Shown: piece by piece, positions 26,501 through 34,828 of the stretch
Numbering within the stretch: the stretch's first letter is position 1
Layout: the number at the start of each line of letters is the position of its first letter
Source of the DNA: JBDKGH01 sp039798265
GTDB taxonomy: Bacteria; Bacteroidota; Bacteroidia; Flavobacteriales_D; Sanyastnellaceae
DNA: 64,000 bases
NCBI GenBank assembly: GCA_039798265.1
Contig: JBDKGH010000103.1
Span: forward strand, 1 to 64,000
Direction: 5' to 3'
Translations under genes and position numbers: made by a program
The notes under the pieces: model-generated
The model's input: the letters and a program-made list of their open reading frames with translations, nothing else
Databases searched by the model: none
Told to the model about the DNA's origin: nothing

Positions 26501-27014
26501 ACCCGTGGCGCCAAGCACCATTTTCAACTCAGTCGAGTTTACCAACTGGAGTATTGATGCTGAAGAAAACCAATGGTGGGTGGAAGGAGAAGGCCCTTTC
26601 AACGCTACCGATCTCAGCTGGACATTTGATGAAAACGAACCCGGTGAATTTGAAATCTGTCTCATCGTTCAGAATACTCAAGGATGTTTAGACTCTACTT
26701 GTCAAGTAGTTAACATTGCGAACGACCGACGTCTTTTCGTGCCTAACGCTTTTACGCCTGACAATGACGACCTCAACGAAGTCTTTAAACCCATCTTACT
26801 TGGCTACGACACTTCGAATTATGAGTTTTCCATCATTGACCGATGGGGTATAACCATCTTTTCAACCAATAATATTGACGAAGGGTGGACAGGTAACGTT
26901 CAGAATGGAATTTACTATACTCAAAACGATGTTTTTGAATGGCGAATTAGCGTAAAAGACCGCGACACACCTGAATATTACGTCTTTAAAGGTCATGTTA
27001 CCGTTCTGCGGTAA
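23556..27014 (+). CDS. Giant secreted repeat protein with T9SS type B sorting domain
   Basis: 1152 residues from the ATG at 23556 (a GTG 26 codons earlier would put an unlikely leader before the signal peptide). A Sec signal (1-20, ending YGYGQA) is followed by about eight tandem Ig-like repeats of roughly 79 residues (about 95-730), each with an opening C, an L-x-x-L/Y-x-x-G segment, a conserved G-x-W and a closing aromatic/Cys-Pro strand. Further beta-sandwich segments (740-1000) precede the C-terminal sorting domain (about 1055-1152: VPNAFTPDNDDLNEVF, RWGITIFST, GHVTVLR). This is the CHU_C/type B pattern recognised by the T9SS for export to the surface. Likely an adhesin or gliding surface protein, related in design to SprB. 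It is very poor in catalytic signatures. Confidence 0.9.
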   Translation: MHKYLLQLLFLVLAYQGYGQAIATSNSCSCDGGYNYVSSLAPPLTYNLYNPANTLVSSGNSNSSAISFTNLCSSVYRLEVSNGQQTLIVAINVPSSAINPGAAVTTSICSSSPAVTLSNLITGEPAGGSWTNPNGVPHNGNFLPGSQPGGLYTYTFADGACTSSTGVYIQIIQNADPGLSATALICENYVPINLFDYLNGSPDPGGDWIGPTGAMNGIYDPATMSDNDFVYRIDTVPGCTPVFATVTVIENQLSDPGLDNSILVCPGATAFNMFNYISGAPETGGSWFNQMNLPTDGFFDSATETAGTYRYVVFGDTPCPNASSYLTINFTNTNPSGANGSVTLCANSSPVNMINYLTGSPVNGGVWRNAANQIVDGVYNPTNEPAGNYSYYYPNVGCSPASSVLTISIESPPNAGPDQTFHFCQGTPSINLTSLLPPSINTNGIWLQSGAPVSNPIIPGGPASTNYSYWIQGTVCPTDASVHTIIIDPLPPAPGDETLTLCSTDSPFDLLTLYPGSSNLYFENAFGTAFSSAFNPSVQTTQEISVFQSSNNVCPDAESSIQITVDSPIFPDSIATFEFCETVGSIDLTQLVTGIDYSIGQWNNGGSNTTNTTLALNGNQTYDYIYTVDLSTVCPPSILELNIESFDQPDAGGDSNAVFCHTDPSVALAALLPIAASGDGDWYYNSSAVVSSSLNPNVDPEGIYSYILPANGPCPASSADLAIDIDYGFVLEAGNLLEACTGSGQGNLGILPSTGIAYTWTPSTLLSASSISNPTVSFINNGNSPLTIDYTLEGSNGVCTQTDEVSVTINPLPIINAPDEVSICLGEIVELSASGGTAYNWSPASLFFDPTAASQSFAPTADEIITVEASNQFGCTASTTVDLTVYTLPQIVFVAPDTASCPPYSFELFIDPTSSNYSTIDWFLNGPIDLNGAGDLWQGVLTEPGFYHVTYTAVSEDGCSISNTQPSVYEIYSEPTALFDYSPVAPSTIFNSVEFTNWSIDAEENQWWVEGEGPFNATDLSWTFDENEPGEFEICLIVQNTQGCLDSTCQVVNIANDRRLFVPNAFTPDNDDLNEVFKPILLGYDTSNYEFSIIDRWGITIFSTNNIDEGWTGNVQNGIYYTQNDVFEWRISVKDRDTPEYYVFKGHVTVLR
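23889..25740 (+). repeat. Eight tandem ~79-residue protein repeats (about 237 bases each)
   Basis: Repeat units begin near 23908, 24135, 24372, 24612, 24849, 25083, 25317 and 25555. They are recognisable at protein level (for example LITGEPAGGSW, YLNGSPDPGGDW, YISGAPETGGSW and YLTGSPVNGGVW for the first four) while the last four are diverged. DNA identity between units is not obvious by eye, so this is old duplication rather than a recent expansion. Confidence 0.75.
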
Positions 27015-27106
27015 AAAAGGGATTCCTTGTGCAACTATATTTTGATTAGGAGAGTCAATAATACTGTTGTTCCTTTGTACATTCAATCAGTAATTTTAGC
27101 CTTGTG

Positions 27107-30100
27107 ATGAACCACACATTCAAAATAGTTTTTTCACTTTTTTCTTTACTAGCATTTGTAGCTAACACATATGCTCAACCTGGCTGTGGGTCGCCCAATA
27201 CATTCTGCATGAGCAATGCCTCTATCAACGCTTGTGGAGGTACCATTTACGATGCAGGGGGAACAGGTAATTATCCTGAAACAGGATATACCATGACCAT
27301 TTGCCCTGATACCCCGGGCGACGTTGTCCAGATTTCCTTTTCTGTTTTCCAACTTCAAACTAGCCCCAACCCGAATAACAGCGACTATTTAACCATTTAT
27401 GATGGACCAAACGCGAGTTCTCCTAGCTTAGGTAACTATACAGGAAATGATTTAGAAGGGCTTTTAGCTACGGCCACCATATTCAACGCTTCAGGTTGTT
27501 TAACCCTTGTGTTTGACCCCAATGGTTCTGCGAACACTACCAATCCTGGTTTTGTTGCTACTATCGACTGTACTACTCCATGTGACCCTCCGGTTTCTGG
27601 TTCACAAATACTTGCTCCAGCCGAAGATGCCTTGAACATCGTTAATATTTGCCCTGGTGATGAAGTGACCTTCGGTGACGATGGTTCTGAAGCACAGCCT
27701 GGGTTCAACTTGGTAAACTACCGTTGGAACTTTGGTGACGGCGAAATTGGCGTTACTACTGCTCCAAGTATTAATCACACCTACAATGAGCCAGGTGCTT
27801 ATGTTGTGACGCTTGTGGTTGAAGATGATAATGGCTGTCAGAGTTCGAACTTCTCGGCTTTGCAAGTTTTTGTGAGTACGATACCCGTTTTCAATGATTT
27901 GCAATCACAAGAAACAACCATCTGTGCGGGTGAAACATTGCCTGTGGATGCTGGTAACTTTGAATTGACTACGTGGACCTCTTTGCCTCCTACTGTTTAT
28001 GCAGAACCAGCTTACTTGGCCGATGATGCCGGAGCTACTTATACCACTAGTATTTTCTACGACTTTTTTGAAGACGGAGCCGTCCTCGATGATTGCTCGA
28101 ACACCGCAGGGGGTGCAAACGACCTCCTAGGCATCTTCATCAACATGGAACACTCCTACATGGGTGACTTGATTATTCAAATCACTTGTCCAGATGGGAC
28201 ATCAGTGTTCTTAACAGACAATGTTGGAACAAACACATTCCTCGGTCAAGCTAATGATGGTGATGAGTTTGCAGCCACAGGCCCCATTCCTGGAGTTGGT
28301 ATGGATTATACTTGGTCATCAACAGCCACCAACGGAACGTGGGGTGATAACTCAGGCACCTTCCAAACGAGCTACACCGGAACAGACGGAAATGCCTACA
28401 ACAACGTAACCTATCTTCCACCAGGAACCTATGAAGCACAAGGCAATCTTTGCGATCTTGTTGGCTGCCCACTCAATGGTACCTGGACTATCAGTGTAAC
28501 AGATGACCAAGGAGCAGATGATGGAAACATTTTCTATTGGGGCTTGGACTTCGATCCATACCTTTTCCCTGATGTAACTACATTCACTCCAACAGTTGGA
28601 GCTGGGGCGGATAGTTCTTATTGGACAGGTCCAAATATTGTTGGTCTAACACCAGATGGAGACAGCTTTATCATTGACACCGCTACGCCTGGTTCATATG
28701 ACTACACCTACACCGTAATCAACAACTTCGGTTGCCAATTTGATACCACTATCACGATTACGATCAATAGTATTCCTGAATTTACAGCAGGTCCAGACTT
28801 GGATTACGGCTGTGTTCCATTGCAATTCGAAGGTGGTTATGTAGATTCTCCAACTCCTGTGTGTACTGTTTCAACAGGTCAATACACCTATTGCTACAAT
28901 GATAATGAAAACTATGAAGTCACCTATTGTCCCGATAACCCTGGTGATGGATTTTCATTTGTGGAAATCGAATTTATTCAAGGTCAAACTGAAAATTTCT
29001 TTGATGAATTTTTCATCTATGATGGCCAAAATACTTCCGCACCTCCGTTGGCAGGATTCACTTGGCCTATGTACGGTGATCTAACTGGGCAAATATTTAC
29101 CGCGACCAATACCAGCGGCTGTTTGACCATGCAAGTAACTCCTGATGGCTCTTTTTCATGCGGATCGGGTGGACTTACCGAATGGATTTATAACGTTGGT
29201 TGTGGTGACCCTAACGATTTCGTTTGGGAATGGACACCTGCTGCCAACCTTGACAATCCTTCTTCTCCTACGCCAACACTTTCAGACTTAGAAGGAACAA
29301 CCACCTTTACACTTACAGCTTATCCAGCAGGTCACCCTTTGTGTGCGGTAACGGATGAAATGATTGTCTCTTCCATTCAGGTGATTGATATTGATCTCGA
29401 AAACTTGTATCAAACGTGCGAAGGAACAACCGTTCATCTTTCGGCTCCAACGGTAGTTACTGGTATTGCACCTTACACGATCTCTTGGACTGAAACCAAT
29501 GGCGGCCCGATTGCGGGTACGTCGCCCAATGTTACTGTTGACACGCCAACAGAATATTGCGTAACAGTAACAGACAACTGTGGTTCTCAAGTTACCGAGT
29601 GTGTATTAGTAGATATCTTCCCTGCTATACCTGCCACCTTCAGCCTTGACACTCTACTCGGTTGTGAGCCTTTGGCTACTCAATTCCAAAGCGACTACAC
29701 AGCGTTCCAAGATATCGCTGACATGGTATGGCAATTTGGTGACGGCGACTCTTCAACCACTATCGGTTCAGCAGGACATATGTACACGGCCGATGGAGCT
29801 TACTACCCTTCGTTATTTATCCGCGACATTAATGGTTGCGAGTACATCTATGAAATGGAGACCCCTGTTTTGGTTTGGAATCGACCATTGTCTTCATTCA
29901 CAGTAGATCCAGAGCATGCCATACTGCCCAATAGCACCATTTCGTTCTTTAACCAAAGTCCAAATGGAACTGCTTACGAATGGATTTTTGACACAGTAGG
30001 AACATCTAACGCAGAAGATACTGTATTCACTTTCCCTCCGGGAGTAGCTGGTGAATACATGGTCTATAATATTGCTTCAAACGAATTTGGATGTACGGAT

Positions 30101-30424
30101 ACTTCTTTCAAAAAAGTATTTGTAGATGAAGCCATCGATATTTATATCCCCAACTGTTTCACTCCAGATGGTGATGGCGTAAATGATGTGTGGAGAGTAG
30201 AAGGCGCTGGTTTCCGCGATGTTGGATTCGATCTTCAGATCTACAACAAATGGGGTGATCTTATTTTCACTTCTAACGACCCATACAAAGCGTGGACAGG
30301 TGGTACTGACTCTGAATCTTACTTTGTACCCGATGGTGTTTATCTCTACCGTTTGAAGATTAGAGATATCCAAAACAACGTCAACCATGTGTACGAAGGG
30401 CACATTGTTTTGATCAGGGGATAA
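27107..30424 (+). CDS. Secreted CUB/PKD/P-domain mosaic protein with T9SS type B sorting domain
   Basis: 1105 residues from the ATG at 27107. Signal peptide 1-23 (ending NTYAQ). Domains in order: CUB-like 1 (about 25-155; CGGTIYDAGGTGNYP, YLTIYDGPN), PKD 1 (about 190-262; YRWNFGDGE), a proprotein-convertase P-like domain (about 300-490; NMEHSYMGDLIIQITCPDGT and GTWTISVTDDQGADDG), CUB-like 2 (about 584-705; FFIYDGQNTSAPPL), PKD 2 (about 870-945; VWQFGDGDSS) and the type B sorting domain (about 1010-1105; IPNCFTPDGDGVNDVW, IYNKWGDLIF, GHIVLIRG). All are binding or stability modules; no protease domain is present despite the P-like module. Expected to be exported by the T9SS and held on the cell surface. 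It lies 92 bases after the repeat protein gene and may be co-transcribed with it. Confidence 0.9.
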   Translation: MNHTFKIVFSLFSLLAFVANTYAQPGCGSPNTFCMSNASINACGGTIYDAGGTGNYPETGYTMTICPDTPGDVVQISFSVFQLQTSPNPNNSDYLTIYDGPNASSPSLGNYTGNDLEGLLATATIFNASGCLTLVFDPNGSANTTNPGFVATIDCTTPCDPPVSGSQILAPAEDALNIVNICPGDEVTFGDDGSEAQPGFNLVNYRWNFGDGEIGVTTAPSINHTYNEPGAYVVTLVVEDDNGCQSSNFSALQVFVSTIPVFNDLQSQETTICAGETLPVDAGNFELTTWTSLPPTVYAEPAYLADDAGATYTTSIFYDFFEDGAVLDDCSNTAGGANDLLGIFINMEHSYMGDLIIQITCPDGTSVFLTDNVGTNTFLGQANDGDEFAATGPIPGVGMDYTWSSTATNGTWGDNSGTFQTSYTGTDGNAYNNVTYLPPGTYEAQGNLCDLVGCPLNGTWTISVTDDQGADDGNIFYWGLDFDPYLFPDVTTFTPTVGAGADSSYWTGPNIVGLTPDGDSFIIDTATPGSYDYTYTVINNFGCQFDTTITITINSIPEFTAGPDLDYGCVPLQFEGGYVDSPTPVCTVSTGQYTYCYNDNENYEVTYCPDNPGDGFSFVEIEFIQGQTENFFDEFFIYDGQNTSAPPLAGFTWPMYGDLTGQIFTATNTSGCLTMQVTPDGSFSCGSGGLTEWIYNVGCGDPNDFVWEWTPAANLDNPSSPTPTLSDLEGTTTFTLTAYPAGHPLCAVTDEMIVSSIQVIDIDLENLYQTCEGTTVHLSAPTVVTGIAPYTISWTETNGGPIAGTSPNVTVDTPTEYCVTVTDNCGSQVTECVLVDIFPAIPATFSLDTLLGCEPLATQFQSDYTAFQDIADMVWQFGDGDSSTTIGSAGHMYTADGAYYPSLFIRDINGCEYIYEMETPVLVWNRPLSSFTVDPEHAILPNSTISFFNQSPNGTAYEWIFDTVGTSNAEDTVFTFPPGVAGEYMVYNIASNEFGCTDTSFKKVFVDEAIDIYIPNCFTPDGDGVNDVWRVEGAGFRDVGFDLQIYNKWGDLIFTSNDPYKAWTGGTDSESYFVPDGVYLYRLKIRDIQNNVNHVYEGHIVLIRG

Positions 30425-30490
30425 ACAGAAATTACATTTGAAAATGGATGCTTGAATAAAGTTACATTTTCGGACTTGAATGAAAATATA

Positions 30491-30520
30491 AAGGGCCGAT
30501 TCTAAGAATCGGCCCTTTGC
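30491..30520. terminator. Terminator between convergent genes
   Basis: Perfect inverted repeat AGGGCCGATTC / GAATCGGCCCT around a three-base loop, with T/A-rich flanks on both sides. The stem core GGGCCGAT is the same as in the terminator at 6231. Confidence 0.85.
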
Positions 30521-30547
30521 TTTTGTTGATGATCCGCTAATCAAGCA

Positions 30548-32413
30548 TTACTTCCCTTTCAGCATTTCGTCTATTGTACTCACTGTTACTGCATGGTAAG
30601 TCGGTCTTGCTTTAGCATATATCTTTTTAGCTAAATCAACCTGTCCTGTTTTGATCATTGCTTCGAAAAGTGGTGCTACAAATTTTCGTCGTCCCACATG
30701 AGTGAGGAACTCTTCCAATCTTCCGTACGCTGGTGTGTAGCTATGAAGAATGCTTTGTTCTAACCAAGCAAATAACACCTCATTATTTCCTATCTCGGTT
30801 ACCTTATACGCTTTATCAAAACTAGTCATGATGCCACGGTTCACTGAGGGCGAAAAATTAGAGATGAAACGGTAATGCTCTTGATATGACCATTCATTCC
30901 ACGGAACAATATCTTCCGCTGGTTTGCCTGTTTCCCAAATGCTTCTGATTCTATCTACTTCATCTAACTTTTTAGAATTCACCGCAGGAATATTCGATGG
31001 TAAACCAGGTCCATAAACCCATGCTTGAATATCGATTTTCGTTTCTAGTTCAGGCGTAATCAAGTTGGCTCTGAGGTAGGTCAAAAAGCTCTCGGTGTCC
31101 ATCACTTGGAAGGCATGCGAGGTGAAATAGTTTTTTAAGAAGCCATCAAATTTTTCGCGACCAACGGTTTGTTCAATGAGGCGCAAAAAGAAATAACCTT
31201 TGTTATAGGCGATATCATTCATACCATCATCCGGATTCCGATTTTCCAGCGCCAATTTCAAATGAGTGTCGCGTGGATCAAGTTCTGCCACCGTAGCATC
31301 TAAATCTTGACGCGCTAGTTGAGCTAACATTTCAGCGCGTTCGGCCCCATAAACGGCCTCCATTATTCGCTGCTCGAAATAAACAGTAAATCCTTCATTC
31401 AACCAGAAATCATCCCAAGTCGAATTGGTAACCAAGTTGCCACTCCAGCTATGCGCTAGCTCATGAGCCACCAAAGAAACCAACGATTTATCTCCCGCTA
31501 AAATAGTGGGCGTAGCGAAGGTCAACTTCGGATTTTCCATTCCCCCAAAAGGAAATGCCGGTGGTAAAATCAATAAGTCATAACGTCCCCAAACGTAAGG
31601 GCCATAAAGCTTTTCCGCAGCATCGACCATGGCTTGCATATCCGAAAACTCTTCTGCTGCTTGATCAATCAAAGAAGGAATGGCATAAACCCCCGTCCTC
31701 TCGCCCACTGAGCGAAATTCTACATCACCCACCGCTAATGCCATCAGATAAGACGGAATGGGCTGATCCATTTTAAAACGGTAGGTACCATCTGCTGACT
31801 TCTGTTGAGGATTTTCGGCACTCATCAAAGCCATCAAATTGGAAGGTACTTGTACCTGTGCGTTATAGGTAATTCGCACGCCGGGGCTGTCTTGACAAGG
31901 CACCCAAGTGCGCGCCAAAATTGCCTGCGACTGGGTGAACAAAAAAGGTTTTTCTCCTTCTACCCAAAGAAGCGCTTCGGCATCAGGCGATGTTGCATAA
32001 GTAATCGCTACCTTTTTTGCTCCAGCATGAATAGGCACTATCAGCGCTTGCCCCAAATGTTCCTTTTCTTCTCCTAGGGAGAATTTTACCGGTGCCCCAT
32101 CCACCAATACTTCAGATATGGAAAGGTGTTTTGTATCAAAGATGATTTCTGTAGTCGGTGTAATGATTTGAATATCGTAAGTAGCCGTCGCCACTATGAT
32201 TTTTTTTGCAAAATCGACCCCAGCATTCCATTCGAGGTGAGTTACGCGGGCTTCGTTTGGCTTGCTCCACGTATGCGGATCGCGAGCCAGTTTACTTTGT
32301 GCAATCATCATTTTGATTCGTTCAGGGCGCTCATTGGAGGGTGCTTCGCCGCTGTTACAGCCTGCAAGACCGGTGGCCAATATCAGCGCAAATGCGAGTT
32401 GTCTTGTTTTCAT
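30548..32413 (-). CDS. M1-family zinc aminopeptidase lipoprotein (LTA4 hydrolase-like)
   Basis: 621 residues. Lipoprotein signal with lipobox LAGC (about residue 19). The M1 exopeptidase motif GGMEN precedes the zinc motif HELAH (about 315-319) and the third ligand Glu follows 18 residues later in LNEGF. The C-terminal alpha-helical domain (about 480-621) has the armadillo-like pattern of leukotriene A4 hydrolase/aminopeptidase rather than the large ERAP-like domain of PepN. It removes N-terminal residues from peptides in the periplasm or at the outer membrane. It stands 11 bases downstream of the hepT-like gene and could be read from the same transcript. Confidence 0.94.
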   Translation of the reverse strand: MKTRQLAFALILATGLAGCNSGEAPSNERPERIKMMIAQSKLARDPHTWSKPNEARVTHLEWNAGVDFAKKIIVATATYDIQIITPTTEIIFDTKHLSISEVLVDGAPVKFSLGEEKEHLGQALIVPIHAGAKKVAITYATSPDAEALLWVEGEKPFLFTQSQAILARTWVPCQDSPGVRITYNAQVQVPSNLMALMSAENPQQKSADGTYRFKMDQPIPSYLMALAVGDVEFRSVGERTGVYAIPSLIDQAAEEFSDMQAMVDAAEKLYGPYVWGRYDLLILPPAFPFGGMENPKLTFATPTILAGDKSLVSLVAHELAHSWSGNLVTNSTWDDFWLNEGFTVYFEQRIMEAVYGAERAEMLAQLARQDLDATVAELDPRDTHLKLALENRNPDDGMNDIAYNKGYFFLRLIEQTVGREKFDGFLKNYFTSHAFQVMDTESFLTYLRANLITPELETKIDIQAWVYGPGLPSNIPAVNSKKLDEVDRIRSIWETGKPAEDIVPWNEWSYQEHYRFISNFSPSVNRGIMTSFDKAYKVTEIGNNEVLFAWLEQSILHSYTPAYGRLEEFLTHVGRRKFVAPLFEAMIKTGQVDLAKKIYAKARPTYHAVTVSTIDEMLKGK

Positions 32414-32424
32414 TTCTTACAAAT

Positions 32425-32796
32425 CTAAGGTTTCATCCAACCGTGCTTTTCGTAGTTCTGCAAAAACTGCTGCAGGTCGTGACGGTTGTTGGACAGATCT
32501 ACTTGAATAACCTGCCATAATATTTCGTCATCAATATCGAAATATTCATGAACGATAAAATTTCGTAATGACAGCATGTGCCGCCATGGAATATGCTTGT
32601 AGGTCTTTTGAACTTTAAACGGAATATGCTTTGCCGATTCCCCTAGTATTTCGAAGTTTCTGATCACCGCATCCCGAATCAAATGATTCGTGGTGAACTC
32701 CTCATAATTGATTTCTTTGGTGTACAGTAAAATGCTATTAATTGCATTGACCATATCACGCACATAGTGATCATATCTTCTCACCACAGGGCTCAT
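32425..32796 (-). CDS. hepT: HepT-like HEPN ribonuclease toxin (DUF86)
   Basis: 123 residues of helical sequence. The HEPN active-site motif is intact: RNFIVHEY near residues 78-85 gives R-x4-H-x-Y, in which Arg and His are the RNase residues and Tyr is the residue that a partner MntA nucleotidyltransferase AMPylates to silence the toxin. The upstream IRDAVIRNFEILGESAKHIP is the family's other conserved block. The start overlaps the stop of the MntA-like gene by four bases (ATGA). In characterised systems HepT cuts tRNA or mRNA. The odd feature is the degenerate partner (next entry). Confidence 0.88.
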   Translation of the reverse strand: MSPVVRRYDHYVRDMVNAINSILLYTKEINYEEFTTNHLIRDAVIRNFEILGESAKHIPFKVQKTYKHIPWRHMLSLRNFIVHEYFDIDDEILWQVIQVDLSNNRHDLQQFLQNYEKHGWMKP

Positions 32797-33083
32797 ACGT
32801 AGTGAGTTTGAGACAATATTTCATCTTTGAGTGCAGGCTTCAAAGAAGCTGGAGTGCAAATATCGATGCGCATCGCCAACTTGTATTCAAGCCATTCTTT
32901 CAGTTCAAAAAATCGCCAACCTAAAGGATGCTCTAGTTCTACCAAAATGTTCAATTCACACATATCATTATGATGCCTATCGATGAAGCAATCAAAGAAT
33001 CCAATTTTCTTCACCCCGTATTTTTCTTTTAATACAGGCATGAGTTTATGGAGTGTAAACTTGACGTTGTTGTAGGTAGCCAT
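32793..33083 (-). CDS. Degenerate MntA-like minimal nucleotidyltransferase (antitoxin partner)
   Basis: 96 residues with the minimal nucleotidyltransferase layout: KKIGFF strand, a loop, the NILVELE strand, FFELKEWLEYKL helix, RIDICTP strand and a final helix. In active MntA the loop has G-S-x10-D-x-D. Here the aligned positions read D-C-x10-E-x-N, with the spacing kept but all four key residues changed. The protein can probably still fold and bind HepT but should not transfer AMP. It sits one base downstream of the methyltransferase gene and overlaps hepT by four bases, so a common transcript is likely. Identification rests on fold pattern and gene pairing. Confidence 0.78.
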   Translation of the reverse strand: MATYNNVKFTLHKLMPVLKEKYGVKKIGFFDCFIDRHHNDMCELNILVELEHPLGWRFFELKEWLEYKLAMRIDICTPASLKPALKDEILSQTHYV

Positions 33084-33084
33084 G

Positions 33085-33975
33085 CTATTTTCTTAATCGA
33101 CCAAATACGCCCAGCGGTAATTTAACACCGCTTTTTGCTTGCAGATAAAGCTCGCCGATATTCAACTTGCTTTGTTTTTCATGCTTTAAAAAATTCTCGA
33201 TAATCAGCGCTGACATACCCAAGCTGTAGGCGTTTAAGATGAGGAAGTGATGTTCCTTGTCCAATATCTGAAGGACACCAGCCATCATTTCAGCGAGCTG
33301 TTCTTCGAGTTTCCACTTTTCTCCTTTTGGACCATGCCCGTACGCTGGAGGATCGAGTATGATGCCATGATATGTATTGCCTCGTCGGGCTTCGCGTTGT
33401 ACAAATTTGAGTGCGTCTTCCACCATCCAACGAATACCGTCGAGATTACTCAATTGTTGGTTTTCATTGGCCCAAGTCACCACTTGCTTAATGCTATCTA
33501 CGTGAGTTACCTCGGCACCCGCAGCAGCAGCCGCTAACGACGCCCCGCCAGTATAGGCAAACAAATTGAGAACACGCGGTTTTTCCACCTTCATTTCGCG
33601 AATGCTCTCGGCGATAAAGTCCCAGTTAGCCGCCTGTTCGGGAAAAACACCAACGTGTTTAAACGAGGTAAGCCCCAAGCGAAGAGTAAATGGTTTACTT
33701 TGAGGCGAAGTGTATGAAATGCGCCATTGATCAGGCATTTTTTTAAACTTCTGCCAATCTCCGCTGTTGCTGCCTTTTTGGGCAAATCGAACGTGAGCCA
33801 TTTTTTTCCATTCCGAATCGGACCATAATTTAGGCCATACCGCTTGAGGTTCTGGACGAATGGTAATAAATTCTCCAAAGCGTTCGAGCTTTTCAAAATC
33901 ACCGCAATCCAGAAGTTCATAGTCCTTCCAATGAGTTGGGGTAATTAGTTCAAAGGTTGTTTTCGAGGTACTCAT
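33085..33975 (-). CDS. Class I SAM-dependent methyltransferase (RlmI/RlmK-like)
   Basis: 296 residues from the ATG at 33975 (MSTSKTTFEL); the 35 residues of a longer frame are excluded because a -7-like TATTTTCG (33985-33992) lies inside them. The central Rossmann domain has VLNLFAYTGGASLAAAAAG (SAM-binding motif I, about 155-173), THVDSIKQVVTWANEN (motif II), and LDPPAYGHGP (about 224-233), the D-P-P-A/S-Y/F motif of RNA methyltransferases. This matches the RlmI/Cfr-independent rRNA cytosine or guanine methyltransferase group, without an N-terminal PUA domain. The exact RNA target cannot be given. Confidence 0.88.
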   Translation of the reverse strand: MSTSKTTFELITPTHWKDYELLDCGDFEKLERFGEFITIRPEPQAVWPKLWSDSEWKKMAHVRFAQKGSNSGDWQKFKKMPDQWRISYTSPQSKPFTLRLGLTSFKHVGVFPEQAANWDFIAESIREMKVEKPRVLNLFAYTGGASLAAAAAGAEVTHVDSIKQVVTWANENQQLSNLDGIRWMVEDALKFVQREARRGNTYHGIILDPPAYGHGPKGEKWKLEEQLAEMMAGVLQILDKEHHFLILNAYSLGMSALIIENFLKHEKQSKLNIGELYLQAKSGVKLPLGVFGRLRK

Positions 33976-34018
33976 TATTGTCTGCGAAAATACTGCGTAG
34001 TTATTGAAAAAGCCTAAG

Positions 34019-34026
34019 TACTTTCG
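34019..34026 (+). promoter_or_regulatory. Possible -7 box (TACTTTCG), four bases before the DUF2520 start codon
   Basis: One mismatch from TAnnTTTG; the ATG at 34031 starts four bases after it. The 55-base divergent interval to the methyltransferase gene holds a similar TATTTTCG on the other strand. Confidence 0.35.
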
Positions 34027-34030
34027 CCCT

Positions 34031-34792
34031 ATGAACTTTTCTGTGGTTGGAACCGGAAATATAGCCTTCCATTTTTCCAAAATGCTGGAGAAAAACGGCC
34101 ATCATTTAGTGTCCTTTTATGGGCGCAATGAGGAGCAGGTAGCGCATTTCAGAAAGTTGTTTCCTGCAGCCGAACTCAAAACGCCGGATCGTTTTTCGCC
34201 TTTTGATGGCCCCATCATCTTGGCTGTGCCTGATCACCAGATTGCAGCCATCGACGAACAAATCAATCCGGGCTTGCTTTGTATTCACACTTCTGGCAGC
34301 ACCGCGCTTACTGTTCTGAGGAGGGTAAAAAGGGCGGTGCTATGGCCTCTTCAAACCTTTACCAAAGGCAAAGAACTTTCCTTCGATAAAATTCCCACCG
34401 TATTGGATTGCGACGATGAGGAAAGTAAGCACGTCATTAAGGAGCTCTTTTATGCTACAGGATTCGATTTATTTGAAGCGAAAGGTCCTGATCGACAAGC
34501 AGTGCACTTAGCCGCAGTGCTCGCATGTAATTTCACCAATCACCTGTATGCTGAGGCTGAGGATTTACTGAAGTCAAAAGGACTGGACCTTTCTATTCTT
34601 TTTCCGCTGATTTCCGAAACCGCCATCAAGATTCATCGCATGGCCCCTGACCAAGCTCAAACAGGTCCCGCTGTTCGACACGACAGCAATACCATTGACT
34701 TGCATGAAAAAATGCTCGAAAGCGACCCAGAGTTGCAGCTTTTGTATCGAAAGCATAGTGAGCGCATACAAAAAAGGAAAAAGAATTTATAA
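34031..34792 (+). CDS. DUF2520 protein (ProC-like NAD(P)-binding fold)
   Basis: 253 residues from the ATG at 34031, which places the dinucleotide-binding strand directly at the N-terminus (NFSVVGTGNIAFHF, GxGxxA pattern). The second half has a helical dimerisation domain with HLAAVLACNFTNHLY, the DUF2520 signature, and GPAVRHD near the end. Similar in layout to pyrroline-5-carboxylate reductase and prephenate dehydrogenase-like enzymes; substrate unknown. It lies 36 bases upstream of kdsC on the same strand. I recall this neighbour pair from other Bacteroidota, which would suggest a shared role, but that is from memory. Confidence 0.87.
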   Translation: MNFSVVGTGNIAFHFSKMLEKNGHHLVSFYGRNEEQVAHFRKLFPAAELKTPDRFSPFDGPIILAVPDHQIAAIDEQINPGLLCIHTSGSTALTVLRRVKRAVLWPLQTFTKGKELSFDKIPTVLDCDDEESKHVIKELFYATGFDLFEAKGPDRQAVHLAAVLACNFTNHLYAEAEDLLKSKGLDLSILFPLISETAIKIHRMAPDQAQTGPAVRHDSNTIDLHEKMLESDPELQLLYRKHSERIQKRKKNL

Positions 34793-34828
34793 TAAAGGCT
34801 TCGCACCAATAGAATTAAAGATTCGTTT

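Noticed and set aside
32414..33084. HepT/MntA region considered as a recently inserted mobile defence island
   Set aside because: No integrase, repeats, tRNA or composition change is visible; the genes fit the operon with one- to eleven-base gaps.
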